NCBI RefSeq assembly: GCF_000155595.1
Contig: NZ_DS989904.1
Span: forward strand, 2,965,720 to 3,029,719
Length of the DNA stretch: 64,000 bases
From: Synechococcus sp. PCC 7335
GTDB taxonomy: Bacteria; Cyanobacteriota; Cyanobacteriia; Phormidesmidales; Phormidesmidaceae
Direction: 5' to 3'
The notes below the pieces were generated by a model. It was not told where the DNA came from and ran no database searches. It saw only the letters and a program-made list of their open reading frames with translations. How positions within the stretch are numbered: the stretch's first letter is position 1; every line of letters begins with the position of its first letter. The translations under genes and the position numbers were made by a program. Shown piece after piece: positions 1 through 8,915 of the stretch.

Positions 1-1040
1 AGGCACAGCATCAATAGCGTTAGCGGCACAACAATTAGGTTGATCGAACCTGTCCAGATAGAATCCGGGTCCGCCGCATTAGCAACTAGATAGCCTACGT
101 ACAGTACGTAGTAGCTTAGTAGCAAAATGCCTTCTCGCCTGGAGACCTGGTTATCAGTGAAAAAGATTGGCAAGCACATGATCGCTACTGCCAGCATAAC
201 CGGAATATCAAACCTTTGAGCTGAATTGGAGATGTGAATTCCAGTTTCTGAGACAGCGCTGGTAAGTCCTAAGACCACCAAAATATTGAAGATATTACTG
301 CCAATAACGTTACCTACGGCCAAGTCACGCTCCCCTCTAAAGGTAGCCATCACGGAGGTCGCTAGCTCTGGCAAAGAAGTCCCAAAAGCAATGATGGTCA
401 GACCGATAATCAGTGGACTAGCCCCTAGAAAAGTCGCAATGCTCACAGCGCTCCCGACTAGCCAGCGAGAGCCGGCAACCAACATAGCCATACCAAGGAA
501 AAACAGAAGCGCGCTCAGGCTAGTCTCTTTGAGAGAAAGCGATCGCGCTCCAAACTGTTCATACTCATCTTGAATAACAGGATTCTTTTCTTTTCGGCTT
601 TGCACCAGCAAGAAGAGAGTATAGGCTATTCCCCCAATGAACAAAACTAGGCCGTCGGAGCGATCAAGCTGATTATCCAAACCGAAGAACATCAGTAGCG
701 CCGACACGCCAATCATGATTGGCACATCTAGCCGTACTAGCTGCTGCGCAACAATCAAAGGAGCGATCACTGCCGAAATTCCCAATATCAGTAGCACATT
801 GCAGATATTGCTACCGACCACATTCCCTAGAGCGATATCCGCTTGCCCATTGAGACTCGCGTTTAAACTGACGGCCAGTTCTGGGGCGCTCGTACCAAAA
901 GCCACTACCGTCAAGCCAATGATCAAAGGGGGAACGCCAATTGTGGCAGCTAGCTTAGAAGCACCTCGAATTAAGAACTCTGCGCCCAGTACTAACAGAG
1001 CCAGGCCTACTACTAAAGAAACAACCGTAAAAATACTCAT
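1..1040 (-). CDS. CaCA-family Na+/Ca2+ antiporter, 3' end cut by window edge
   Basis: Membrane cation exchanger of the bacterial YrbG-like CaCA family. The frame opens at an ATG (1040-1038) and stays open to the left edge, giving about 346 residues. The family is usually 320-370 residues, so only the last few are missing. The two alpha repeats are clear: GLTVVAFGTSAPELAVS near residues 42-58 and GLTIIAFGTSLPELATS in the second half, each followed by a GN(V)xGSN(I)xN motif. These carry the acidic and polar residues that bind the cation. About ten hydrophobic segments are present, with a charged loop near residue 155-175 between the halves. It diverges from the PPOX gene to its right. The substrate (Ca2+ against Na+ or H+) is inferred from the family. 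Confidence 0.9.
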   Translation of the reverse strand, partial: MSIFTVVSLVVGLALLVLGAEFLIRGASKLAATIGVPPLIIGLTVVAFGTSAPELAVSLNASLNGQADIALGNVVGSNICNVLLILGISAVIAPLIVAQQLVRLDVPIMIGVSALLMFFGLDNQLDRSDGLVLFIGGIAYTLFLLVQSRKEKNPVIQDEYEQFGARSLSLKETSLSALLFFLGMAMLVAGSRWLVGSAVSIATFLGASPLIIGLTIIAFGTSLPELATSVMATFRGERDLAVGNVIGSNIFNILVVLGLTSAVSETGIHISNSAQRFDIPVMLAVAIMCLPIFFTDNQVSRREGILLLSYYVLYVGYLVANAADPDSIWTGSINLIVVPLTLLMLC

Positions 1041-1210
1041 AGGTGCCGTAGTTTTCAGAGCCTTTGCTGTTTTGAAGTCAGCGCTATAGCCCTTTCACTT
1101 ATATCAAATTACCTGTGCATAAGCGATTTAGAATGGCTATTACCATTGTGAAGCATGGCCCTTTACTAGTAACTTCTGCAGACATCTCTAAGCATAGGAC
1201 ATATCCATTC

Positions 1211-1801
1211 GTGTCTAGTTCTGATCTTGCACCGTGGCGATCGCCGCTTTCTAGAGCCTTGCATCGCAATCGTGCTCAGCCTGTGTGTCGATTCCTTCAG
1301 CTCGCAACCATTCGTCCAGAGGGGTCGCCCGCTAATCGTACGGTGGTATTTAGGGGCTTTCGGCAAGAGACAAATCAGCTGATGTTTATTAGCGATCGCC
1401 GCAGCGAGAAGATAGTCCAAATTCGGCAGAATCCGAGTGCAGAAGCTTGTTGGTATTTCACTAAAACCCGAGAACAGTTTCGCCTACGCGGTCAGCTAAT
1501 GATTATCACCGCCGATACAGTAGCAGCCGACCTCGGTGAAACGCGCCGACAGCTCTGGCAGAAGATATCAGACAGCGCTCGACTTCAGTTTGCTTGGCCC
1601 ACGCCCAAAGCCACTCGCAACCCGGATAGTGACGCCTTTGAAGCGCCGGAGATAGATTCGCGCACCCCCCCAGATACGTTTTGCGTCCTCTTGCTATTAC
1701 CTGAAGAAGTAGATTATCTCTGTTTGCGTGGAGAGCCCCAAGATCGGATTATCTATCACCTGTCGAAAGAAAGTTGGACGGTCACGTCTGTCAATCCTTA
1801 A
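1211..1801 (+). CDS. Pyridoxamine 5'-phosphate oxidase-like FMN protein (Alr4036 type)
   Basis: Predicted FMN-binding split-barrel protein of the PPOX superfamily, in the subgroup first noted in cyanobacteria (Alr4036 family). The diagnostic run is FLQLATIRPEGSPANRTVVF, then FRGF, a SDRRSEK motif that normally contacts the FMN phosphate, and a C-terminal LLLPEEVDYLCLRG segment. The frame is open from a GTG at 1115, but homologues begin close to the APWRSPL segment, so I chose the GTG at 1211 (196 residues). An ATG at 1133 is also possible. No ribosome binding site decides between them. The substrate is not known for this subgroup; true PdxH activity should not be assumed. Confidence 0.82.
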   Translation: MSSSDLAPWRSPLSRALHRNRAQPVCRFLQLATIRPEGSPANRTVVFRGFRQETNQLMFISDRRSEKIVQIRQNPSAEACWYFTKTREQFRLRGQLMIITADTVAADLGETRRQLWQKISDSARLQFAWPTPKATRNPDSDAFEAPEIDSRTPPDTFCVLLLLPEEVDYLCLRGEPQDRIIYHLSKESWTVTSVNP

Positions 1802-2206
1802 GCCGCTATTGACTCTTTTGGATAAAAATTGGTTAAAAAACAGAGGTTTGGATAAGAAACAGAGGCCGCGTAGCTACACCGACAGCCTTTCACTCTCCTT
1901 ATCTAGTAGCACATTATAAGTTTTGGTTAGTGAGTTCTACGTAAGGCTGCTTCTTCATAGGCGGCTCCATAGGCGATAAGGAAGCGAGCGAAGGCTTTGA
2001 GCTGCTTTGTCTGCTCTGTAAAAGTAGACAAACTCCCCAATTTTGATGTTTGTGATACAAAACGGAATCCGTATATTTCTAATTCTAAAGTATGACTTGA
2101 ACTACCCAGTCGTTGCTCATAGCAGAACAGCATAGACAGCCAACCCTCGAATCCGATACCATCGCCTCTGTTGCCCTAATTTCTGAATCTATAAGGATCT
2201 TTTCCT
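1802..2206. other. Intergenic region upstream of the BMP transporter genes
   Basis: About 400 bases without a convincing gene. A 68-codon open frame on the minus strand (1927-2133) has no recognisable domain and no ribosome binding site. The last 15 bases hold AAGGA, nine bases before the ATG of the lipoprotein gene. A near-NtcA half-site pair GTA-N10-TAC (2090-2105) has the wrong spacing. The promoter of the transporter genes should lie here but I cannot place it. Confidence 0.5.
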
Positions 2207-3391
2207 ATGTCGCGTTCTACTCAATTCTCTAGAAGACAGGTCGTGCGTGGATTGCTAGCAGCCACGGCCTTTAGTGCGACGACCAAACTCAGCGGCTGTT
2301 CCCCCTCCTCAGAGGCGGGTGATAACACTGATTCAGCAGCAGGTGAGGGTGGGGAAGAGGTCGTCGTTGGCTTTATCTATGTGGGGCCAAAGGACGACTT
2401 TGGCTACAACCAGGCGCATGCGGAAGGTGCACAGGCAATGGCTGCTCTGCCTGGAATCAGGATCATTGAGGAGGAAAACGTTCCTGAGACATCGGCTGTG
2501 CTAGAGACTATGCGTAGCATGATCGAAATTGATGGCGCCACGGTCATCTTTCCGACTTCGTTTGGCTACTTTGATCCGTACATGCTAGAGATGGCCGCAG
2601 AATTTCCAGAGGTACAATTCTTCCATGCGGGTGGACTCTATCAAGAAGGCGTTCATCCTGACAACGTAGGCAGCTACTTTGGCTATATCGATGAGGCTCA
2701 GTATGTTGGCGGTGTCATCGCTGGGCGCATGTCCGAAACCGGACAGTTAGGATTTGTCGCAGCGATTCCGATTCCTCAGGTCCTGCGTAACATCAATAGC
2801 TTTACGCTGGGCGCTCAGTCAGTTAATCCAGCGGCGACCACGCAGGTTGTGTTTACAGGTGGCTGGGCGGAACCTGTCAAGGAAGCAGAAGCGACCAATA
2901 GTATGGCCGATCAAGGCATTGATGTGATCAGCTGTCATGTTGATAGTCCTAAGGTTGTGATGGAAACAGCCGAAGAGAGAGGGCTATACACGGTGGGCTA
3001 TCACGCCAATCAGGCGCCGCTTGCGCCTACCGGCTATCTGACTGGGGCCGAGTGGGACTGGGAAAGTATCTACACCTCTTTAGGTCAGCAGTTTGTAGAA
3101 GGCAAAACGCTAATGGCAGGAGATATTGAACATGTTCTACGAGGCGGACTAGCTGAAAACTTTTGCAAGCTTTCTCCCTATGGTCCGGCAGTCACCGCAG
3201 AAGCGCAAGCAGAGGGCGACGCGGCTAAAGAGGCGCTGATAAATGGTGAACTAGTAATTTATAAAGGTGAATTAGACAGCAACGACGGAAAAGTTATCCT
3301 ATCGCCTGGTGAAGAGTATAAACAACAGAACATTGAGCTAGAGAAAATGGACTGGCTAATCGAAGGTGTCAAAGGGACTACGGGTAGCTGA
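2207..3391 (+). CDS. BMP-family ABC transporter substrate-binding lipoprotein
   Basis: Periplasmic binding protein of the BMP/PnrA/Med family, which captures nucleosides and related purine or ureide compounds. The N-terminus shows a twin-arginine signal (SRRQVVRG, residues 8-15) followed by a hydrophobic stretch and the lipobox LSGC (cysteine near residue 31). It should therefore be exported folded by Tat and lipid-anchored. The mature domain begins VVVGFIYVGPKDDFGYN, the typical first strand and ligand loop of the family. AAGGA lies nine bases before the ATG. Its TGA stop overlaps the next ATG (TGATG at 3389-3393), so the permease is translationally coupled. The ligand is inferred only, from the biuret/allophanate-type neighbours. 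Confidence 0.9.
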   Translation: MSRSTQFSRRQVVRGLLAATAFSATTKLSGCSPSSEAGDNTDSAAGEGGEEVVVGFIYVGPKDDFGYNQAHAEGAQAMAALPGIRIIEEENVPETSAVLETMRSMIEIDGATVIFPTSFGYFDPYMLEMAAEFPEVQFFHAGGLYQEGVHPDNVGSYFGYIDEAQYVGGVIAGRMSETGQLGFVAAIPIPQVLRNINSFTLGAQSVNPAATTQVVFTGGWAEPVKEAEATNSMADQGIDVISCHVDSPKVVMETAEERGLYTVGYHANQAPLAPTGYLTGAEWDWESIYTSLGQQFVEGKTLMAGDIEHVLRGGLAENFCKLSPYGPAVTAEAQAEGDAAKEALINGELVIYKGELDSNDGKVILSPGEEYKQQNIELEKMDWLIEGVKGTTGS

Positions 3392-4509
3392 TGGGTTATT
3401 CACCTCCCCCGGCTGCAGAGCAGGCTTCGAGCCTCGCTCCGACTCAGCCTAAAGAACGCTGGTCTCTGCTGCTGCGATCGCTAGAAGCTGTTGTTTTACC
3501 GATTGCGGCACTTTTAGTAGCGCTGCTAATTTTTGGTGGATTTTGCGCATTAGCCGGTGCTAATCCTTTGGGTGTCTATGGCTCTATTTACAAAGCTGCT
3601 TTTGGTAGCTGGAGCGCTTGGCAAAATACGCTAATTAGAGCTTCGCCGCTGATGTTGACAGCGCTATGTACATTGCTACCTGCCAGGTTAGGTTTGGTGA
3701 TCATTGGCAACGAAGGAGCGCTAGTAATGGGCGGACTAGGCGCGGTTTTGGTCGGTCTAGGGTTAGGAGATGCGCTGCCTTCTGGGCTAGGGCAGTTGGC
3801 GATGGCGATCGCAGGGATGGTATTTGGCGGTGCGTGGATAATGCTAGCAGGCGCTCTACGGCACTATCGCGGAGTGAATGAAACCATCAGCTCTTTGCTG
3901 CTGAACTATATCGCGATCGCCTTTCTAAAGCATCTTGTAGAAGGACCCATGCGAGACGCTAACTTTGTTACCAAACCCTCTTCTGCTGAACTCGATCCAA
4001 CGCTTTGGCTAGGCACGCTACCGGGCACTCGCATTCACTTCGGCTTGCTCTATGGCCTGATTATCTGCATCCTGGCGTATATCTTGATCCAAAGAACCAC
4101 TTTTGGCTTTGCCACCAGAGTCACGGGTAGTAATATCAGAGCTGCCAAAATCGCCGGCCTCCCGGTCGGTAAACTGACCTTAGCTATTTGTTTTCTAGGC
4201 GGTTCAGCGGCGGGCCTTGCGGGCATGATCGAGGTCGCGGCTGTCCAAAAACGAATTAACGAATCTCTAATTTCTAACTATGGCTATGCTGGTATTCTGG
4301 TCGCTTTCGTCTCCAGGCAAAACCCGCTAGCAACCATCCTTGTGGCCATACTACTAGGTGGCATTTTAGCTAGCGGCGGCATTTTGCAGCGATCGCACAA
4401 TCTCCCCGATGCCACCGTCCTTGTCTTCCAAGGCATTGTTTTCTTGTGCGTTCTTTTTAGCGATTCCCTTTACGGAAAAATTCCCTACTTACAAGAAGGG
4501 ACAAAATAA
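3391..4509 (+). CDS. BMP-type ABC transporter permease 1
   Basis: Inner-membrane permease of the BPD_transp_2 (LivH/BMP) class, 372 residues with eight to ten hydrophobic segments. Family marks are the NEGALVMGGLGA segment, the ANPLGVYG-type loop near the N-terminus, and VTGSNIRAAKIAGL, which is the cytoplasmic coupling loop to the ATPase. The start codon overlaps the stop of the binding protein. It pairs with permease 2 directly downstream to form the heterodimeric channel; the ATPase is encoded in the opposite orientation at 6324-8060. The N-terminal 30 residues are polar and precede the first membrane helix. Confidence 0.92.
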   Translation: MGYSPPPAAEQASSLAPTQPKERWSLLLRSLEAVVLPIAALLVALLIFGGFCALAGANPLGVYGSIYKAAFGSWSAWQNTLIRASPLMLTALCTLLPARLGLVIIGNEGALVMGGLGAVLVGLGLGDALPSGLGQLAMAIAGMVFGGAWIMLAGALRHYRGVNETISSLLLNYIAIAFLKHLVEGPMRDANFVTKPSSAELDPTLWLGTLPGTRIHFGLLYGLIICILAYILIQRTTFGFATRVTGSNIRAAKIAGLPVGKLTLAICFLGGSAAGLAGMIEVAAVQKRINESLISNYGYAGILVAFVSRQNPLATILVAILLGGILASGGILQRSHNLPDATVLVFQGIVFLCVLFSDSLYGKIPYLQEGTK

Positions 4510-4554
4510 AACAATTGATCGTTCGCCTCTATGTACATTCTTCTTCCTTTCTAA

Positions 4555-5496
4555 ATGTCTCCTATTCTTACTCTCTTACTTGGTATTTTCGCTGGCACCC
4601 TACGCGGCAGTGCGCCATTCCTCTTCGTTAGTTTAGGAGAGTGCATCACAGAAAAAAGCGGTAAAATCAATCTTGGCTTAGAAGGCACCCTGCTGATGGG
4701 TGCAATGTCTGCTTATGGCGTTTCCTATCTCAGCGCGCCTACGGTAGGAGAGTTTTGGGCACCTTGGTTAGGGGTGATCGCAGCAGGAATCTCCGGGATG
4801 CTGTTGGGCGCAGTTCACGGCTGGCTTTCGCAACAGCGGCGAGTTAATGACGTTGCCACGGGCATTGCCATGATTATTTTAGGGAGCGGGCTAGCCTTCT
4901 TTTTGGGTAAACCGTTTATTCAACCGCAGGCACCACAACTCTTTACGTTTGATTTAGGCGGATGGAGCGAGTCGTCTCAAATTCAGTCGGCGCTCAAAAT
5001 TAGTCCGTTATTCTTGATCGGAATTGCGATCGCCCCTTGCTTGCATTGGCTGTTTCGCGCTACCCGCTGGGGCCTCTATATTCGAGCGGTTGGCGATAGC
5101 CCACAGGCTGCCTTGGCGATGGGCATTTCTCCTTTTAAAGTACGGATGCTTAGCATTATGGCGGGTAGCTTTCTAGCTGGTATTGGTGGTGCTTGTCTCT
5201 CCCTCTACTATCCGGGCGTATGGACCGAGCGCATCTCTAGCGGCCAGGGGCTGATGGCCGTAGCCTTAGTGATCTTTGCTCGATGGAATCCTATTCAGTG
5301 TCTGTGGGCATCACTGCTATTTGGCGGCGCGCAAGCGATTGGCCCAGCCTTTCAGTCTGTTGGTATAGATAGCTATTACTACCTTTTTAACGCGGCTCCA
5401 TATGTGCTGACATTGTTAATTATGATCATCACCTGCTCCCCCCAAAAGACGCTTGTCGGTTCACCTGGTGCATTGGGAATGGAGAACGATAATTGA
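4555..5496 (+). CDS. BMP-type ABC transporter permease 2
   Basis: Second inner-membrane permease of the system, 313 residues and more hydrophobic throughout than permease 1. The motifs LGECITEKSGKINLGLEGTL and AVGDSPQAALAMGIS match the second permease of the nucleoside/BMP transporters (NupQ-like). The spacing of 45 bases from permease 1 suggests one transcript. The ATG at 4555 has no obvious Shine-Dalgarno sequence. A 134-residue allophanate-hydrolase-like gene follows after 63 bases and probably shares the transcript. Confidence 0.92.
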   Translation: MSPILTLLLGIFAGTLRGSAPFLFVSLGECITEKSGKINLGLEGTLLMGAMSAYGVSYLSAPTVGEFWAPWLGVIAAGISGMLLGAVHGWLSQQRRVNDVATGIAMIILGSGLAFFLGKPFIQPQAPQLFTFDLGGWSESSQIQSALKISPLFLIGIAIAPCLHWLFRATRWGLYIRAVGDSPQAALAMGISPFKVRMLSIMAGSFLAGIGGACLSLYYPGVWTERISSGQGLMAVALVIFARWNPIQCLWASLLFGGAQAIGPAFQSVGIDSYYYLFNAAPYVLTLLIMIITCSPQKTLVGSPGALGMENDN

Positions 5497-5559
5497 CTAT
5501 GCACAAAGCAAATACAGAAAGTGTGAGAGGCAAAAGCAAGTGATGGGTAAAGAGAAACA

Positions 5560-5964
5560 ATGACCGAAACAGTAAAGCTCGCGGTCAATGGTACGCTGAT
5601 GCGAGGTCTGGCACTATGCCAAAATCTGTTGGATGTGGGCGCAAGGTTTGACAGAGAATGTCAGACAGAAGCTGCCTATCGGCTATGGACAATAGATGAT
5701 AACTATCCGGCCATGATCAAAGTCCGTCAAGGCGGAGTAGCTGTAGCTGTTGAAATTTGGGATGTCCCTTTAGCTGGATTGGGAATTGTACTTTCTCAAG
5801 AACCTCCTGGACTGGCTATTGGAAAAGTGATGCTAGCTAACGGCGAAGAAGTTCTTGGCGTGATCGCAGAACCGATGACGGTGGAAGGCAAGAAAGAAAT
5901 TACTGAGTATGGCGGTTGGCGAGCCTATCAAAAAAGTCTTATATCTAGCTCTATTTCTGGCTGA
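5560..5964 (+). CDS. Stand-alone allophanate hydrolase C-terminal-domain protein
   Basis: 134-residue protein matching the C-terminal domain of allophanate hydrolase (AtzF/DUR1,2), the domain that releases CO2 from N-carboxycarbamate after the amidase step. Recognised from LAVNGTLMRGL, the PAMI(K/R)V segment, VAVEIWDVPLAGL, EPPGLAIGKVxLxxGEEVLGV and the terminal ITxYGGWRAY. The N-terminal amidase half is absent. Free-standing versions of this domain are found beside ureide and biuret hydrolysis genes, which fits the transporter upstream and the biuret hydrolase-like gene at 8068. It could act in trans with an amidase encoded elsewhere, or as a gamma-glutamylcyclotransferase-fold enzyme on a related substrate. 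Confidence 0.82.
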   Translation: MTETVKLAVNGTLMRGLALCQNLLDVGARFDRECQTEAAYRLWTIDDNYPAMIKVRQGGVAVAVEIWDVPLAGLGIVLSQEPPGLAIGKVMLANGEEVLGVIAEPMTVEGKKEITEYGGWRAYQKSLISSSISG

Positions 5965-6323
5965 TCGGGCTAGCTTTGTTTCAAATCGACTTTGTTTCAG
6001 ATTGACTTAATTTCCAAAGGGGCACCGTGAACAGTGAAGCTACTTATACCAGCAGCAACAATTGTTGATTGGTGCACTATAAGTATGGGGAGAATGCCGA
6101 GTGCGAAATCGCTTATCTCAATGAAAATGGAGGCACTCCGCTTCACAAAGATATAGCAATCTGCTGTAGGCATACATAAAAAGAAGACTATGTACACAGC
6201 AGATTGCTATACAACAAAGTATTTGACTTTAGTTGCCTAGGCCTAAAAGCTACTCCTTGTGCAAGATGAGAGCCTTGGCCCGCAGCGTGCAGCTGATGAT
6301 AGTCACACTTTAACCTACAAGCA
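5965..6323. other. Gap between two convergent genes
   Basis: 359 bases between the stop of the allophanate-like gene and the stop of the ATPase gene. The main structure is a long inverted repeat at 6152-6211, listed separately. The rest shows no gene, and the one minus-strand open frame (5997-6197) runs through the inverted repeat and has no recognisable domain. Confidence 0.55.
6152..6211. repeat. Long inverted repeat (16-bp perfect stem) between convergent genes
   Basis: TATAGCAATCTGCTGT at 6152-6167 is an exact reverse complement of 6196-6211. A second inner stem pairs TACATA (6173-6178) with TATGTA (6189-6194), so nearly the whole 60 bases fold into one hairpin with a ten-base loop. Neither side has a good run of T, so a simple Rho-independent terminator is doubtful. 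It may act as a two-way transcription barrier between the converging genes, or be a small mobile (MITE-like) element. Confidence 0.8.
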
Positions 6324-8060
6324 TTAATGGCCGGCCATCCTTTGGCCAATCACTGTAAGATCGGCGGTAGCGATCGCACTTTCATAAGTGAATTTCCCCT
6401 CGCTAATCACTAGGATGCGATCACATAGTTCCAATAGCTCATCTAAATCTTCGCTAACTAGCAGGACTGCCACCCCGCGATCACGAGCTGCTTTAATTTC
6501 GTTGTGAATAAACTCCACTGCTGAGAAGTCCAGACCAAAGCAAGGATTTGCCGCAATTAACAGCTGAACTGACGCTGACGAGAGTTCTCTAGCTAGTACC
6601 GTTCGCTGAATGTTGCCACCAGAAAGATTGTTGATTGGCGTCTCGACAGAAGGCGTCTTGACAGAGAAAGCTTGAACAAGTCCTTTGGCCATATTTCGAA
6701 TTTCTTTGAGAACTAGCCACCACTGCCATCGGGCTTGCGGAGTTTGATCGAAGGTTCTTAGCGATATATTTTCAGCTACGCTCATTCCAGGCGCACAGGC
6801 ATTCTTCAAAGGCTCTTCAGGAAGCGCATAAACCTGATGTCGAAACATCTCAGCTCGAGTTGCTTTATAGGATTCACCGTTTACGTAGATAGTGCCCTCG
6901 GTCGGCGAGCGTTGCCCGGAGAGCACTTCGACTAGCTCTTTTTGACCATTGCCAGAGACGCCTGCAATCCCCACAACCTCACCGCTATCGACTGTTAGGC
7001 TGACGCCGTCTACAGCGACCAATCCATTGTCTCGGTGGGCTTTAATACCCTTAAACGATAGGGTAGGCACATCTGCTGACTTGGGATTTAGGGACGGATC
7101 ATAGGAAGAATTAGGAGCGGAAGAATGAGGAGGAATAGCAGGCGTCACACGAATAGAACTCTGAGCGCTGGTACTCTCTGTAGAGTGAGTGGAAAGGCGA
7201 TCGCTGTTAGAAGTTTTTGCTGGAGACTCTTCTGCCACTGCTTGAGGGGTTTTAGCTCCGCCTAGCATCATTCTCGACATATCTGCAACTGAAAGTTCGC
7301 TGACCTGACCTTGACCGACTCGCTCGCCTTTACGCAAGATAGTCACTTCATCGGCAAACGACAGCACTTCTTTGAATTTATGAGTAATCAGTAGAATGCT
7401 GAGCTTACCTTTGAGTACTTCTTGGCGCAACAGGCCTAATACCTCACCCGCTTCAGCAGGCGTTAGTACAGAGGTTGGCTCGTCTAGTATAAGAATACGG
7501 TGTTTGAGATAGAGCTGTTTAAGAATCTCCAATTTTTGCTTTTGTCCTGCCGCTAACTGAGCAACTGGCGTTTGAAGATCTATTTGGAAAGGAGATTGTT
7601 CTATAAAGGTCTGCAGCGCCGAAAGTTCTTTCTTCCAATCTAGAAAAAGCGGTGTGTTGTAGCGTGAAAGCACTAGATTTTCAGCGACGCTCATAGACGG
7701 AACAGAAGTAAAGTGCTGGTAAACCATTCCAATGCCATAGGCATGAGCATCTTTTGGACTTTTGATGACCTTAGCTTGTTCGCCGATGTATACTTCCCCG
7801 GCAGTCGGCTGGTGAAAGCCCATGATGCACTTTACCAAGGTGCTTTTGCCTGCACCATTTTCACCTAAAAGCGCATGAATCGTCCCAGGCTTCAACGACA
7901 TAGAGACACCATCAAGTGCGACAAAGCGACCGAATCGCTTTGTCATCTCCACTACCTTTAGTACTTGCGCTTGAGTCGCCATTGGTCCTAGGAGTTGACC
8001 TGATACCTGCCCTGTGATCGGTTCTGGCGTTTGTTCTGAGATTGCCTTTGTAGATGCCAT
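6324..8060 (-). CDS. BMP-type ABC transporter ATPase with two nucleotide-binding domains
   Basis: Energy-coupling subunit of the BMP transporter, with two ABC domains in one chain like the sugar/nucleoside ATPases (RbsA/NupO type). Domain 1 has Walker A GENGAGKS, a Q-loop, an AAGQKQKLEILK signature region and the Walker B LILDEP. Domain 2, after a low-complexity linker of about 60 residues rich in Ser, Thr and Pro, has the degenerate Walker A GVSGNGQK, signature LSGGN and LLVSEDL. This asymmetry is usual. The open frame reaches 8108, but I chose the ATG at 8060, which lies just after the stop of the upstream hydrolase (8068) and gives MASTKAISE. The gene converges on the permease genes rather than being in line with them. 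Confidence 0.9.
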   Translation of the reverse strand: MASTKAISEQTPEPITGQVSGQLLGPMATQAQVLKVVEMTKRFGRFVALDGVSMSLKPGTIHALLGENGAGKSTLVKCIMGFHQPTAGEVYIGEQAKVIKSPKDAHAYGIGMVYQHFTSVPSMSVAENLVLSRYNTPLFLDWKKELSALQTFIEQSPFQIDLQTPVAQLAAGQKQKLEILKQLYLKHRILILDEPTSVLTPAEAGEVLGLLRQEVLKGKLSILLITHKFKEVLSFADEVTILRKGERVGQGQVSELSVADMSRMMLGGAKTPQAVAEESPAKTSNSDRLSTHSTESTSAQSSIRVTPAIPPHSSAPNSSYDPSLNPKSADVPTLSFKGIKAHRDNGLVAVDGVSLTVDSGEVVGIAGVSGNGQKELVEVLSGQRSPTEGTIYVNGESYKATRAEMFRHQVYALPEEPLKNACAPGMSVAENISLRTFDQTPQARWQWWLVLKEIRNMAKGLVQAFSVKTPSVETPINNLSGGNIQRTVLARELSSASVQLLIAANPCFGLDFSAVEFIHNEIKAARDRGVAVLLVSEDLDELLELCDRILVISEGKFTYESAIATADLTVIGQRMAGH

Positions 8061-8067
8061 TGGCTGC

Positions 8068-8751
8068 CTATCCTTTGAGCGCTTGAATAAGATCGCTAGA
8101 CTGAGCAACGGCGCCGAAGACTCCGCCCTGCATTTTGATCATCTTAAGCGCAGCCAGATAGTTTCCATAGTCGGTCGCTCCTGTACAGTCAGATAATACA
8201 AGGCACTCATACCCGCGATCATTAGCCTCGCGCATAGTTGTATGAACACACACGTCTGTTGTAATGCCCGTAAGAATAAGATTCTGAATCTTCTTGCGGC
8301 GCAGCAACAAGTCCAAATCGGTGGCAAAGAAAGCACCTTTCCCTGGTTTATCAATAATGGTTTCGTCTGGTAGAGGAGCTAATTCAGAGATGATTTCCCA
8401 ACCGGGTTCCCCTCTGACTAAGATACGTCCGCAAGGGCCTAAATCACCAATGCCAGCACCGATTTGCTGCGATCGCCATTGCTTGTTTTCGGGTAGATCA
8501 GAGAGATCAGCCCGGTGCCCTTCCCGGGTGTGCATGATCGTATATCCTAGCGGTCTCATTACTTTTAGAAGTTGCTGTAGCGGCTCAATTGGGGCGCGAG
8601 TGAGTGAGAGATCGTAGCCCATCTTGTCGACATAGCCACCCTTCCCACAGAAGTCAATCTGCATGTCAATGATTATTAGCGCTGTATTCTCAGCTCGTAA
8701 GTCACCATTAAACGGATAGGGATAGGGGTCTGACTTGACGTAGCGTCCCAT
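8068..8751 (-). CDS. Biuret amidohydrolase-like isochorismatase-fold cysteine hydrolase
   Basis: 227-residue cysteine hydrolase of the isochorismatase superfamily. The N-terminal segment ([20 protein letters not shown]) and the [12 protein letters not shown] and [20 protein letters not shown] segments closely resemble biuret amidohydrolase (BiuH) of rhizobia, from memory rather than alignment. The catalytic triad is visible: Asp in IIDMQIDF, Lys in DKPGKGAF, Cys in [11 protein letters not shown]. BiuH turns biuret into allophanate and ammonia, and the separate allophanate-hydrolase domain nearby fits that pathway. The gene lies seven bases upstream of the transporter ATPase and is probably cotranscribed with it. 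Other linear ureides remain possible substrates. Confidence 0.85.
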   Translation of the reverse strand: MGRYVKSDPYPYPFNGDLRAENTALIIIDMQIDFCGKGGYVDKMGYDLSLTRAPIEPLQQLLKVMRPLGYTIMHTREGHRADLSDLPENKQWRSQQIGAGIGDLGPCGRILVRGEPGWEIISELAPLPDETIIDKPGKGAFFATDLDLLLRRKKIQNLILTGITTDVCVHTTMREANDRGYECLVLSDCTGATDYGNYLAALKMIKMQGGVFGAVAQSSDLIQALKG

Positions 8752-8915
8752 AGTTAGCAGCCTAGAATGAGCCCTTCAGCGAGCCCTTGACGAACCCTTA
8801 AGTAGATACGATCAGCGTAGGGTAATGAACCATCCATAGCATTTTGACAATCGTTGAAACTGTTCACTACGGACGCCTTTGATCCGCAATGATAATATCA
8901 GTTCTAAAGAATTTC

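Noticed and set aside
286-1089. Two plus-strand open frames
   Set aside because: They are shadows of the antiporter gene on the minus strand, whose family motifs are clear.
2049-2061. Palindrome TTTGT-GAT-ACAAA as an operator
   Set aside because: A 5-bp half-site pair is expected by chance at this scale and nothing else supports it.
2090-2105. NtcA binding site before the BMP genes
   Set aside because: GTA and TAC are present but ten bases apart instead of eight.
1927-2133. 68-codon minus-strand open frame
   Set aside because: No ribosome binding site or recognisable domain, and it lies in the expected promoter region.
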